Positions 12,929 to 22,996 of a stretch of DNA of 64,000 bases are shown in pieces (the first letter of the stretch is position 1; each line of letters opens with the position of its first letter). The stretch lies in assembly GCA_001936135.1 (NCBI GenBank), contig CP012809.1, positions 3,583,501 to 3,647,500 on the forward strand, written 5' to 3'. The notes below the pieces were generated by a model. It was given only the letters and a program-made list of their open reading frames with translations. It did no database searches and was not told the origin of the DNA. Position numbers and translations under genes: made by a program. Source of the DNA: Saccharomycopsis fibuligera x Saccharomycopsis cf. fibuligera (taxonomy: Eukaryota; Ascomycota; Saccharomycetes; Ascoideales; Saccharomycopsidaceae).

Positions 12929-14252
12929 CTGCAACGCAAAAGCACAGGTGCTCTTTACCATTAAAGCGCTCGTTCGAAGCTGCGCTCTAGCTTCACTGCC
13001 AGTCTACTTTGGTACTGCTCTGATATTTGTAGCGTTCAGTTTTGAAAGATGGATAGATAGTCCAGAAATAAAATTGACATTCACAGTTTCGCCCACTCGC
13101 CCAGTCAACCGATAGCTGGTTAACCAATAATACGCAGCGTAGCACCTACTATATGGCAATACATATACGGCAAAACTACAGTACCGGCCTACAACAGACC
13201 CTTGTTATCAAAATAATCACCACTACAGTCTGTGTGCTGTGCTGTCGAGAGTTGTTCCGTGGCCATTGCACTGAGGATACTGCAAACCCTATATACATGA
13301 GTATGATTTGACAGCATGTCGCTTGCCAAGGTAGTTCTCGCCAGTGCAACGGAAATATTATATATCGCCAAGCAGGCGAATGCCCATTGGTGGCTTATTT
13401 CAGCTTTACAGTTTGCCATATGGCATATGCTGAAACATTAAAGATGAAAAGAAGAAAAAAAAAAAATAAAAGAAAAGGGAAAAATCCATTCTCCGCTCAC
13501 ACACACGCGGCCCAGACTGCACAGGACAGGCACTGTCCGTGGTTACCACCAAGCACGGCTGGGATGGGAAAGTCGACTTTCGCACAATAGCGGAAACGCA
13601 CTTGGGCCAAGCCAGATACCAGGATACTATGCAGATAACTGCAGAAAGGTGCGCCAGTGTAGTCTAGCGGTACAAAACAGAGCGCTGCAGATCAGCCAGA
13701 TCAGTAGCTTTAATATGGCAAATATGGGAAACAAAGTTTCGGTCTCAGATCTGCATCTAGGAAACGCACACTACAGCATGCATCTCAGATTGCATCCTGC
13801 AGGCGTGCAGGCGACATAAAAAAGTTTTATATATATATTTTTTTTTTCTTTTCCTCTCAAATGTGTAGTTTTAGTACGCTGTGTTTCTGGCCTTAATTTG
13901 TGTGTTTAACTGCTACTGTTGGTCTGACTTTTTTACTTTTTTTTTTTCTTTTAACGTTTGAATTTTTTTGCTTTAATTGCGTCGTTTTCCCTCATTACTT
14001 TGCTGAAATTTCGTCCTCGAGATAATATATTTGCTTCTTCTTCTGCCTCTTCCTTTTTTGTCTTTGGCTTTTTGTTTTTTGCTTTTTGCTCCTGTTTCGC
14101 GTGTTTCCCTTTGCTTTATTCATTCGGTCAAACCTTGAGCCAAAGTATAGGCTTCGAATACAAAGTACCGACAGTTTCCTAAGTCAGTCGCCAAATTTCA
14201 CAATTGGATAGACATCAAACATCAAAAAGTTCGAATAGCGACCGTGTTCAAT

Positions 14253-15863
14253 ATGGCCTACAATAATATGGAGTTGATTAATATAATTATCAACGATGCT
14301 GACCACAAACAGGTTCTCAGCTTATCCTCCAGCCAGGAAAGAAATAAAGAGCACTACAGTCTTCACGACCGCTCTTTACTCAATGAGTTTGGCAACAATA
14401 ATTACGACGATACCTACCTCTCCAAAGAAACAAAGAAACTTAGGGTGAATGAGCTCGCTCAGAAATACAATGTGGATCACAAAAGATTGATGAGAAAGAT
14501 AGATTTATACTTGATCCCATCTTTTGCACTTCTTGTATTCATTTCCTTTTTGAATAAATCCTCATTTGGGTTGATCTTGATGTCGGGGATAACCACCTCC
14601 TACAATATCGACTTGCTCCAGTTCTCTGGCTGTTTTGCTGCTTTTTACGCTCCATACTGCATTTTCCAATTCTTTTCCAACTACATCCTTAAAAAAGTCA
14701 GAGCTCATTTCTGGATCGCCTTCTCGGTGTTATTCTATGGAGCAATTTGCTTTGCTAGTGGGTTTGCGCAAACCTTTGGTGGATTTATTGCTTGCCAATG
14801 TTTACATGGTCTTTTTCAAGCTGGTTCAGAAACCGCTGTTTATTACATTTTGGCCCATTACTATAGTCAGAAAGAAGCGCAGCGTCGTTTCAGTTCCATC
14901 TATTCTGCTTCCTGTATTGGTGGTATGGTCAGCTCTTTGATTGATTATGGCTGTACTGCCCATTTGCAGGGCAAAAATGGGTACGAAAGCTGGAGATGGC
15001 TTTTGATTATTGAAGGCTGCATCACAATGTTTAGCGCATTCATCATTTTTTTCACCTTGCCTGATTTCCCTGAAGGCGCCAGATTCTTGAATGACGATGA
15101 AGCAATTTTCCTTGTGAAGAAATTGGAAATCTATACTGGTAAATCCGGCTACAATTTGGAATTCTCTCTCAAAGAAACTTTGAAAGTGGTTATCGACCCA
15201 CTAGTTTGGCTTCCTGGGGTGATTTGCTTTTGCTTTGCCTTTGTGGTGATTGGCCTTACCAACATTGATCCTCTTTTCATTAGTATGATTGGGTATACTG
15301 GCCTAGAAGCCAAAAGAAGAGCTATTTACCCGTGGATCTTGGCTTTTGCCTGGTCTAATTTATGCTCTTGGGTTTCTGATTTTTACCAAATTCGTTTCCC
15401 GGTAATTTTGACCAACATTTCTCTCATTGAGATTGGCGGGATCCTTATTGCTGTTGATTTCAATATCCAGATCCACGATAGATTGAAGTATGCTGCGTCA
15501 TTTATTTTTTTCGCTGGTGGATACGCCGCCTTGCCAATCTTGCTTTGCTGGTCGTCCTTGAATTTGGGTGGACATTTGAGAAAAAGTATTGGGATTGCCA
15601 TGACTATTGCCTTGAGCAGTCTTGGTGGTTTGACCTCATACTATGCCTTTATTTCCAATAAACCGGAATACAAACAAGGTGTCATTGTTGGTCTTACATT
15701 GACCTCGCTTTCCATTGTTTTAACATGTGTTTACTTTGGATACCTTTACAGAGAAAACAAAAAAAAGAGAACGTCACAGTTCAAAGAGAAATTCGAACAG
15801 CTTTCCCAAAGAGACAAAATTATCTTGGGTGACAAATCGCCAAACTTTGACTACATGTATTAG
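14253..15863 (+). CDS. MFS permease, allantoate/nicotinate (Dal5/Tna1) type
   Basis: Plasma-membrane transporter of the anion:cation symporter group of the major facilitator superfamily; relatives carry allantoate, nicotinate, pantothenate or other organic anions. The start is the first ATG (14253), since the upstream in-frame codon at 14244 is GTG. The protein has 536 residues. After a hydrophilic N-terminus of about 90 residues comes KRLMRKIDLYLIPSFALLVF, the family's typical first-helix entry, then about 12 membrane segments. WRWLLIIEGCITMF marks the end of the first half and LPDFPEGARFL the central loop. The C-terminal tail is basic. The substrate cannot be read from sequence. It stands alone after a long gene-poor upstream region, so its promoter may be large. 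A standalone Tna1-like carrier is equally possible. Confidence 0.85.
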   Translation: MAYNNMELINIIINDADHKQVLSLSSSQERNKEHYSLHDRSLLNEFGNNNYDDTYLSKETKKLRVNELAQKYNVDHKRLMRKIDLYLIPSFALLVFISFLNKSSFGLILMSGITTSYNIDLLQFSGCFAAFYAPYCIFQFFSNYILKKVRAHFWIAFSVLFYGAICFASGFAQTFGGFIACQCLHGLFQAGSETAVYYILAHYYSQKEAQRRFSSIYSASCIGGMVSSLIDYGCTAHLQGKNGYESWRWLLIIEGCITMFSAFIIFFTLPDFPEGARFLNDDEAIFLVKKLEIYTGKSGYNLEFSLKETLKVVIDPLVWLPGVICFCFAFVVIGLTNIDPLFISMIGYTGLEAKRRAIYPWILAFAWSNLCSWVSDFYQIRFPVILTNISLIEIGGILIAVDFNIQIHDRLKYAASFIFFAGGYAALPILLCWSSLNLGGHLRKSIGIAMTIALSSLGGLTSYYAFISNKPEYKQGVIVGLTLTSLSIVLTCVYFGYLYRENKKKRTSQFKEKFEQLSQRDKIILGDKSPNFDYMY

Positions 15864-16247
15864 CGTTTTTTTTCTTTCTCTCTCGTTTATTAGAATCTCT
15901 GTTCCCAGTCAATGATACCTCCCGTTCATATTTTCAAGATCAAGATCTAGGTATGTTTGCTACTAACATTATCATGTTTGTTTTATTTCTATTTTTTTTT
16001 TTTTTTTTTTTCGTTGCTTGTGATAATTTCAAGTTCTTGCAATTGTTTTTCTTTTCCTTAACACTTTACTAGACATTTCAATTTCTATTGTTTTTTTTTT
16101 TTTTTTTTTTTTTTTTTGTTATTTGTTTTCATTCATGTTTCTTTGTCGCTTTTCTTGTCAACTTTGTTATGTTTGCATTTAAAATAGTACGAAAAGAAAG
16201 AAAGAAAAAATCAAGTTTCAGTATTCTCTGAGTTTCATGGGATTGCG

Positions 16248-16278
<31 letters not shown>

Positions 16279-17125
16279 GTTTTTTTTATTCAGCGGTTTG
16301 TGTTTATAGTTCGCAGTTTTTTCCTTTTTCTTTCTTACTTCTTTTCTTTAGTGTGAGAAATCCCAAAAGTGATGTGGTATACGTTTTACTAATTATTTTG
16401 TTGTTGTTATTGCTGTCCTATCAATGAAAAGTAAGTGGCAGTTATTTGACGGTATTTGCCGTTTTTTTTGTACAGATTTACGTAGTTTTTGTGCCAAAGA
16501 GAAGTTTTTGGCTAGTGCTGCGCCGCTTACCAGACAAAAGCTACATAGCACAGTGCTTTATCAGTGGGCGGGCCAGTTCAGAGTCAGTAGAAACTTTCAG
16601 TTAAATTGCAGAGCACAAGGTTTGATGAAGAATTCTATCACTGTAAATACGAGGAGACCATTGCTCAGAACGGAATTGAAGATGATAGATTAGTAATAGA
16701 GTATATAGGAACAAGCGAAAAAAAATAAATAAATAAATAAAAAAAAATAATATTAAAAAGGCCAGAGAAAAGAATAAGGACAACTTTGACAGGGGAAAAA
16801 TCAAAGCAGGATCATGTAAGACGATGATGAATGAACTAAACAGAATGTAACAAAGTTAGCAGATAAAAAAAAAGAAAAAACCAGGAAAAAGCAAAGATGT
16901 ATCAAAAGAGAAATGCCAAAACAATAACTAGCAAATAAAAAACAATACAAATAAAAATAAAGAGAAAAACTCAGCAAAGGTGGTACACAAGAAGTGCCCT
17001 CAAAACTGATGGAGCCGATGGAACGAAACAGTACTATATCGACCAGAAGAAATAAAGGAAACTATACAGGCGGAAAGGGTTATAATAACACATGAAACAA
17101 AATATCTGGGAAGAGGGCGTAGAAT
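15864..17125. other. Convergent intergenic region, homopolymer-rich
   Basis: Lies between the 3' ends of the permease and the Rab gene. Poly(T) blocks occur near 15992-16010, 16090-16117 and 16256-16278, followed by A-rich DNA at 16715-16960. An 89-codon plus-strand frame at 16424-16693 begins with ATG and is not obviously low-complexity, but has no family resemblance I recognise. No RNA gene was identified. Confidence 0.5.
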
Positions 17126-17839
17126 TCAACAGCACCAGCCCTTTTTGGGAGGGGAATTCAAAGGATCTGTGATGTCCACTCGGTCAAAGGTCATCATTGT
17201 TGATTCGTGGTTATCTTGCAAGTTTTTGTAGCCCAAATAGGCTGCTCTTGTAAAGAGTTTTTCGACATCGTTGTAGTGTTTAGCGGAGATGTAGCAGATA
17301 TCTTTCTGCAAGTCGTTCAAGTACTGGTCAATGTAGTTGCTGTTGCTGGAGACAAAATCTCTGCACTGTCTGATGGAGATGAGATGCTCGGCGATGGGCT
17401 TGTCGCATTTGTTGCCCACAATCATGATTGCCGGCTTTGCACGGTTGACGTTCTGGACAAACTGGTTGATCCAGTTTGCCAAGTTGTGGAAACTGGAAGG
17501 GTTTGTGACGTCGTAGATAAAGATGGCGACGTCTGCGCCTCTATAGAAGTTCTTGATCAAGGAGTTGAAACGCTCCTGGCCGGCGGTGTCCCATATCTGC
17601 AAGAAGACCTGCACGTTGTCTGAGTCTGGGTCATTGAGTGTGTTGTTGTTGTTGATGGTGGTGGTGCTGGTGGTGATATCGCTGGAGATGTTGACCCTGG
17701 TCGAGAGGTAGTCGGCACCCACGGTGGCTCTGTAGGAGTTGGAGAAGAGACGGTGGATGAACTGGGAGCGGAGGGATGTTTTGCCAACGAAGGGGTCGCC
17801 CAACAAGAGGACCTTAACGGTTGGCGAGGGGGAGGACAT
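17126..17839 (-). CDS. Divergent Rab-family GTPase (Rab7-like)
   Basis: Small GTPase of 237 residues expected to control vesicle traffic, probably late endosome/vacuole. The start is MSSPSPTVKV at 17839; the open frame upstream is only His/Leu runs from triplet repeats. Visible are the P-loop GDPFVGKT (about 15-22), switch I YRATVGADYL, WDTAGQERF with the FYRGAD that follows, NKCD and SAK. It ends in Cys-Cys, a double-geranylgeranylation signal. Two oddities stand out. P-loop positions equal to Ras 12-13 are Pro-Phe instead of the Ser-Gly usual in Rabs. An Asn/Thr-rich insert of about 20-25 residues sits between switch I and the beta strand before WDTAG. It may be Ypt7 itself in fast evolution, or an extra clade-specific Rab. 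Its promoter is shared with AIM14. Confidence 0.8.
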   Translation of the reverse strand: MSSPSPTVKVLLLGDPFVGKTSLRSQFIHRLFSNSYRATVGADYLSTRVNISSDITTSTTTINNNNTLNDPDSDNVQVFLQIWDTAGQERFNSLIKNFYRGADVAIFIYDVTNPSSFHNLANWINQFVQNVNRAKPAIMIVGNKCDKPIAEHLISIRQCRDFVSSNSNYIDQYLNDLQKDICYISAKHYNDVEKLFTRAAYLGYKNLQDNHESTMMTFDRVDITDPLNSPPKKGWCC

Positions 17840-17932
17840 GTGGTGATGGTGATGATGATGACGAATGGGTAATACTATAGTGTATACTGCGGCGAGTTGT
17901 AATAGTTGGTGATGATGATGATGATGATCTGC

Positions 17933-17964
<32 letters not shown>

Positions 17965-18185
17965 CTACCCGCCGCTTCACTCTCTCGCTCGCCTGCTTAC
18001 TATCCACCAACAGCTGATTTGCCTAATAATCTCCAACACCAACCATTACAACTTCAGCTACTACTAACAACTACACGACTACGACCACGACTACTGCCAC
18101 CCAGTTGTATTACAGTAGCTACTGCTTACATCTGCAATCCCGCTACATCACCCACCACCCACCAGTACACATGCTGCTCTCTGCT
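17840..18185. repeat. Divergent promoter rich in trinucleotide repeats
   Basis: Lies between the divergent Rab and AIM14 starts. (GAT)n runs at about 17908-17928 and (TAG)n at about 17933-17962; shorter GAT/GGT runs lie at 17841-17860. Translated, they give the long His and Leu stretches that artificially extend the Rab frame. They are therefore more likely 5'-UTR or promoter repeats than coding sequence. Confidence 0.7.
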
Positions 18186-20153
18186 ATGGACGTCCTCGTG
18201 GCCCGCCACGCCGGCCATCACCACAACGAGAACGTCGTCTTTGGCTACATTATCTTGGTGCTTTCTATCCTCAACATCGTCTCCATTGGCGTCTTCAACT
18301 TCCTTGCCCATCGCTACCACTACAGGCTCAGCTCCAGCTCCAGCTCCAGCTCCAGCTCCTCCAGGCTCCTCTCGACAGTAAAGCGCCTCGCCTCGGTGCC
18401 GCTCTATGTCCAGTGCCTCGTGTGGTTCGCCATTGCCATGGTCTGCTTGTTTGTGCCCTTCATACCTGCCTACTTGATGGCCCCCAACCAGTACAGCAAG
18501 AACATCTGGGTCAGCTTGATAAGGAGATTCGGCAGAGTGGCCTACAGCATGGTGCCCTTCATTGTGTTTCTCGGCATCAAGCCCAACCCCTTGCCCCAGA
18601 CGTTCTACTTGTCCTTGCTTCCCTTGCACAAGTGGCTCGCCAGAATATCAGTGTTTTTGGTAGTGGTCCACGGAATCGGCTTCTTTGTCAAGTGGACCAC
18701 CGAAAACAGCGTCCTGAAGAAAGCCCTTCGCAGCAAGAACTTGCTGGGGGTGGTGGTGTTTGCCGCCTGGATCCTCGTGGCCTTGGTCTCGCTCAGACCA
18801 CTACGCCGAAAACTCTACATGGTGTTCTATCCCATCCACACGTTGACTGCCTGGATAAGCTTGTTCTTGATCAGCTACCATGCCAGACCCCAGGCCGATT
18901 TGTACACAGTCTTGAGCGTCATATTGTTAATCTTCTCTGTCCTAGTCAAGATCTTCACCACCAAATCCACTGCGTTCGAAATACTCTCCCACGAAGGCTC
19001 CTCCTTGATCTTGGCCAGATTTCCTATCCGCAATTTGGTTTCTTTCAAAAAGCAAGACCAAGCCATCGGCACCACCACCACCAACCCCAACGAGGACGCT
19101 TTGAAGTTCTTTACCCCAGGTTCCCATGTCCGTATCAGTGCGAGCTTGAAAAACTACAAAGCATGGCTCTTTGCTACCCATCCATACACAGTAGCTTCGC
19201 TTTCCACAGACCAGACGGTGGACTTGGTGGTCAAGAAAACTAGCTTCCAGCTACTAGGCGGCATTGCCAAATACTCAGTCAGCGCCCCGTTCCCAGCAAT
19301 AAGCCCAAACTTCTTTAGACAGGCAAACGATGTCGTCATTGTTTGTGGCGGCTCAGGAATATCCTTTGGTTTGCCAATTTACAGGTACTTTACTGAAAAG
19401 AGAAATCAGGCAGTGGCAGCAGGAGCCGATGACAGCGAGCAGGATGCCTCCTCCATCATAAACGTCAAACTAGTATGGGTGATACGCAAACAACACGATC
19501 TATTTGTATTGGAAAAGCTAGGAATACTATCAGAAAACGGCACTAGCAGCAGCAGCGATATCCAGATATTTGTCACTAAGCATGAGGAATACAACGAGCA
19601 CTTGACCAAAAGTGGCATCATAGACTCAGATGCCCGCGATGGTGCTCTAGACAGGACGTTGACATTGTTTCGCAAAAGCTACAACAAAACTGTCGGCAAG
19701 ATAACCGGTCGTTCTACTAACGAGACGCAAACAGTGGGGTACAGGCAGCTAGACAGTAGCACTACGGCGGAAGAGTTGCAACTTGCGGATACCGTGGGCA
19801 CCAGTAATATTGCCGACAACCAAAACAAGGGGGAAAACAGCTATGAATTGGACACTTTGAACGAAAACACCATTCCCCAAGGAACCAGCGCCGATTACTT
19901 GAAAGACGATGAAGAGCAAAACGAGCTAAGCAATGACAGCGAGGGCATCGAGTTGCCTCAAAAGTCTTTGAGCTCTCCGCTTATCCATTATGGCCGACCA
20001 TCGATACCAGACCTAGTTGAGGAAGAGTTCCGTGGTGGTGGTGGGCTGCAAAAGTGGCTCGTGGCCTGTGGGCCAGAGCAATTGGTGCAGGACTGCCGCT
20101 CGTGGGCAAAAGAAAGCAAGGTTGGTTTTATTTCTGAGGTGTATGCTATGTAA
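18186..20153 (+). CDS. AIM14: NADPH oxidase / ferric-reductase-like protein
   Basis: Orthologue of yeast Aim14/Yno1, an ER membrane NADPH oxidase that makes superoxide; 655 residues. The start MDVLVARH at 18186 lines up with the S. cerevisiae N-terminus; ATGs at 18105 and 18171 would add a His/Pro-rich leader. A Ser run near residue 50 is coded by an AGCTCC repeat. The ferric-reductase membrane domain has paired heme His residues in PLHKWLARI...VVVHG and YPIHTLTAW...ISYHARP. The FAD motif HPYTVAS and the NADPH motif CGGSGISF follow, then an acidic insert (about residues 500-610) and the terminal VACGPEQL. Two in-frame CTG codons fall in weakly conserved loops (NSVxKK and NLxGVV), consistent with CUG-Ser decoding. 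About 450 bases separate it from MRE11. Confidence 0.9.
   Translation: MDVLVARHAGHHHNENVVFGYIILVLSILNIVSIGVFNFLAHRYHYRLSSSSSSSSSSSRLLSTVKRLASVPLYVQCLVWFAIAMVCLFVPFIPAYLMAPNQYSKNIWVSLIRRFGRVAYSMVPFIVFLGIKPNPLPQTFYLSLLPLHKWLARISVFLVVVHGIGFFVKWTTENSVLKKALRSKNLLGVVVFAAWILVALVSLRPLRRKLYMVFYPIHTLTAWISLFLISYHARPQADLYTVLSVILLIFSVLVKIFTTKSTAFEILSHEGSSLILARFPIRNLVSFKKQDQAIGTTTTNPNEDALKFFTPGSHVRISASLKNYKAWLFATHPYTVASLSTDQTVDLVVKKTSFQLLGGIAKYSVSAPFPAISPNFFRQANDVVIVCGGSGISFGLPIYRYFTEKRNQAVAAGADDSEQDASSIINVKLVWVIRKQHDLFVLEKLGILSENGTSSSSDIQIFVTKHEEYNEHLTKSGIIDSDARDGALDRTLTLFRKSYNKTVGKITGRSTNETQTVGYRQLDSSTTAEELQLADTVGTSNIADNQNKGENSYELDTLNENTIPQGTSADYLKDDEEQNELSNDSEGIELPQKSLSSPLIHYGRPSIPDLVEEEFRGGGGLQKWLVACGPEQLVQDCRSWAKESKVGFISEVYAM
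18327..18361 (+). repeat. Hexanucleotide repeat coding poly-Ser
   Basis: Repeats of AGCTCC within AIM14 encode a serine run in a loop after the first membrane segment. Six-base units preserve frame on expansion. Confidence 0.9.
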
Positions 20154-20602
20154 AGGGGAGTCGTGTTTGTATTATTTTGTCACTTGGTGACTATTTTGCT
20201 ATTTTGTTCTTCTTTAACTGTTCTGTTTTATTCTCTGTTTATAGACGTAATGTTTTTATACCTTTTAGACAATGTCCCGCCATTATTTTTCTTCTTTAGC
20301 TTTCACAACAGTGTGTTTCAGCCAGTGCCTATATTTCAGGCTTTCCATGTTGGGTAGTCTTCTGGAACAGTAGTATTTGTTGTTGTTGTTGTTGTTGTAG
20401 CAGTTGCACCGCTGCAGCGGCTCGTTGACTTTTTGGCGCTTTTTTTTATATTTTATTTTTATTTTTTTTTTTTTTTCTGTTTTTCTGGTTTTTCAGCAAA
20501 GGCGGCGTGTGTGTGGGCAGCCAAATAACAAACCACCCCAACGCAAATACTCATCGCCACTAGTCCTGCCACACCAAGTGCCAGTCACACACCCAGCAAA
20601 AC
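20154..20602. other. AIM14 3' flank and MRE11 promoter
   Basis: A GTT triplet run lies at about 20378-20398 and a T-rich block at 20441-20476. The last 120 bases are less AT-rich and lead directly to the MRE11 ATG. No MCB element was found. Confidence 0.5.
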
Positions 20603-22996
20603 ATGCCAGAAGTCAGAACTCCCATAGAGCCCTCTGAAGACACAATATCCATCCTTGTCACCACAGACAACCATGTGGGCTACAAGGAAAACGACCCCAT
20701 CATTGGCGATGACGCTTGGAAAAGCTTTGAAGAAATCATGGGCATAGCCAAGGAGAACGATGTCGATATGGTGCTTCAGTCCGGCGACTTGTTCCACATC
20801 AACAAACCTTCCAAGAAGTCGTTGTTCCAAGTGATGCGTGTCCTTCGGTCCAACTGCTTGGGCGACCGCCCCTGTGAATTGGAACTTCTTAGTGACCCCA
20901 GCGAAACTTTGGATGACGGCTTCAATGTGGTGAATTACGAAGATCCAAACATCAACGTCTCCATTCCGGTGTTTGCCATTTCGGGAAACCATGACGATAG
21001 TACCGGCGATAGCCTTTTGTCCCCCATGGACGTGTTGAATGTTTCTGGCCTTGTTAACCATTTTGGCAGAGTGTTGAAAAATGATGACATTACCGTGACC
21101 CCAATGTTGTTCCAAAAGGGAACGACAAAGCTTGCCTTGTATGGGCTAGCTAGCGTGCTAGATGAACGACTTTTCCGGACATTTCGTGACGGCCAGGTCA
21201 AATTCAAAACTCCCAGCATGCGCAAAGGCGAGTGGTTCAATTTGATGGCAGTGCATCAAAACCACCATGCCCATACTGAAACCTCATACTTGCCGGAAAA
21301 CTTTTTGCCCAATTTTTTGGACTTGGTGGTCTGGGGCCACGAGCACGAATGCATCCCGTATACTGTGACGAATTTCGAAACTAACTTTGAAACTTTGCAG
21401 CCGGGCTCCTCAGTGGCTACTTCACTAAGTGATGCTGAAACTGTTGAGAAACACGTGTTTATCATCAACATCAAAAATAGAGATTACCATGTGCAACCGG
21501 TAAAGCTAAAGACGATCCGGCCATTTGTGATGAAGGACATTTCGTTATCGAACTCAGGGATTATGCCGGGAACCACCTCGAGACCACAAGTGACGAGATA
21601 CTTGACCAGCAAAGTGAATGAGTTGATTAATGAAGCCAAACTGAAATGGAGAGAGCAAAACCCAGAGTTGTTTGAAGGAGACAGTGAGGCTGATATAGAG
21701 CAGGAGGAGGAAGAACAAGAACAAGAACAAGAGGAAGAAGTAAATAGAAACGGCCGTGGGGAAAGAGGCGAAGCAGACGACCAGAATGGCGCAGGCAGCG
21801 AGGATAAGAGGTACCCGCTACCATTGATCAGGCTCAGAGTAGACTATTCGGGAGGCTACGAAGTGGAAAATCCAAGAAGATTTAGTAACATGTTTGTGGG
21901 CAAAGTGGCTAATGTTAACGATATTATTTTATTTCATCGGAGAAAAGATACAAACGGTTCCAAGCAGAAAAGCATCAAGTTGAAGGACGTGGTTGTGGAA
22001 GAAAATGCGTCAATAAAAGTCCAGTCTTTTGTCAATAGCTTTTTGCAAGAGTCGCAGCTTTCATTGCTACCAGAGATTGGGATCAACGCAGCGGTCAAGA
22101 ATTTTGTGGATAAAGAAGATAAAAGCGCACTTGAGACGTTTATCAATAAAGAGTTGCAGAACGATATCAAATTGCTTTCGAGAACGGAAATTGAAGAAGA
22201 CAACGAGTTGATCAATTTCATAAAGAAGAATAAGAAGAATTTGGCCCACATGGCCAAAACAATTGAAGCGCACCCACTGGAGGATACAACGAGTCGCGGA
22301 AAGGCCGCGAAAAACACTACTGGAAGAAAAACGCCATCAAAATCTGCAAAAAGCAGCGAGATTATAGTTTCTGAAAGTGATGATGATACAAACATGGACG
22401 ATAAGGCGTATAGATCAATGCGCACTGCTGAATCTTCTAGGCCTGTCATCATGCCGACAACAACGACGGCATCGCGGAAAAGAGGCAGAGTGGCGCCAAA
22501 GCCAGTAACAGATCCTGTTGAGATTGTCAGTGATTCAGAACCAGAAGAGCAACGGCAGGCGGCACAAAGAAAAACTACTACTAAAAGAAAAGCAGCGCCA
22601 CCCAGACCAAAGCCAGTTGCTTCAAAGAGAGGCGCAAAGAAGCGTCATGACTTTAGCGATGAAGAGGAAAAAGACGACGACTACGACGACTACGACGACG
22701 ACGATAATGATGATGATGACGAGCAGGAGGAGGAGGAGGAGGATTATGCTCCTCCTGCCAAAAAGAAAAGAAACGTGGGAAAGGCCGCTCCAGTTGAGGA
22801 TGATGAGAACGACATGGACAGCGAGGAGGAGCCAACTCCAAGAACTAAGACAAATAGAAAACGGGGAGGAACAGCGACGAGCATCAGAGGACGCGGAAGA
22901 GGAAGAGGACGAGGAGGAAGCAAAGCAGGCGGAGGAGACAGTAAAGCCGGATCGCAGTCAATAGACCAGCTCTTGTCGCAGTTTGGGCGCAGATGA
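20603..22996 (+). CDS. MRE11: Mre11 nuclease of the MRX complex
   Basis: Mn-dependent nuclease that with Rad50 and Xrs2 processes double-strand breaks, acts in meiosis and maintains telomeres. It has 797 residues against about 692 in S. cerevisiae. All phosphoesterase motifs are visible in order: DNHVG (about 22), GDLFH (about 60), GNHDD (about 128), HQNHHAH (about 216) and GHEHE (about 243). The capping domain follows. A long disordered C-terminus alternates acidic and Lys-rich stretches: a Glu/Gln run near residue 370, an Asp run near 690, and a final Arg-Gly-rich (GAR) segment before the C-terminus. CTG codons occur only in variable positions (in EAKxKW and HPxEDT). The Asp/Glu runs are encoded by GAC/GAT/GAG triplet repeats at 22670-22745. 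The start ATG is preceded by an A-rich context. Confidence 0.97.
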   Translation: MPEVRTPIEPSEDTISILVTTDNHVGYKENDPIIGDDAWKSFEEIMGIAKENDVDMVLQSGDLFHINKPSKKSLFQVMRVLRSNCLGDRPCELELLSDPSETLDDGFNVVNYEDPNINVSIPVFAISGNHDDSTGDSLLSPMDVLNVSGLVNHFGRVLKNDDITVTPMLFQKGTTKLALYGLASVLDERLFRTFRDGQVKFKTPSMRKGEWFNLMAVHQNHHAHTETSYLPENFLPNFLDLVVWGHEHECIPYTVTNFETNFETLQPGSSVATSLSDAETVEKHVFIINIKNRDYHVQPVKLKTIRPFVMKDISLSNSGIMPGTTSRPQVTRYLTSKVNELINEAKLKWREQNPELFEGDSEADIEQEEEEQEQEQEEEVNRNGRGERGEADDQNGAGSEDKRYPLPLIRLRVDYSGGYEVENPRRFSNMFVGKVANVNDIILFHRRKDTNGSKQKSIKLKDVVVEENASIKVQSFVNSFLQESQLSLLPEIGINAAVKNFVDKEDKSALETFINKELQNDIKLLSRTEIEEDNELINFIKKNKKNLAHMAKTIEAHPLEDTTSRGKAAKNTTGRKTPSKSAKSSEIIVSESDDDTNMDDKAYRSMRTAESSRPVIMPTTTTASRKRGRVAPKPVTDPVEIVSDSEPEEQRQAAQRKTTTKRKAAPPRPKPVASKRGAKKRHDFSDEEEKDDDYDDYDDDDNDDDDEQEEEEEDYAPPAKKKRNVGKAAPVEDDENDMDSEEEPTPRTKTNRKRGGTATSIRGRGRGRGRGGSKAGGGDSKAGSQSIDQLLSQFGRR

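Larger units (their letters stand above)
10750..14252. other. 3.5 kb gene-poor region
   Basis: No frame here has the look of a conserved protein. Contents include five copies of a 13-base unit (11051-11114), an AT microsatellite (11355-11376), a poly(T) run near 11727-11748, an A-rich stretch at 12521-12556, a T-to-A switch palindrome at 12608-12633, a 29-base poly(A) run at 12896-12924, and T-rich DNA near 13835 and 13930-13950 before the permease. Short open frames at 11282-11626, 12072-12287 and 13189-13590 are not convincing. I saw no tRNA, LTR or clear long inverted repeat by eye. Confidence 0.6.

Noticed and set aside
13651-13745. Possible tRNA: A-box-like TAGTCTAGCGG
   Set aside because: No B-box (GGTTCGANNCC) at the right distance and no closing acceptor stem could be built.
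17840-18010. N-terminal extension of the Rab with His and Leu runs
   Set aside because: It comes from triplet repeats in the promoter; the conserved fold begins just after ATG 17839.
22518-22964. Open frames overlapping the MRE11 tail on both strands
   Set aside because: Low-complexity shadows of the acidic and Arg-Gly repeats.
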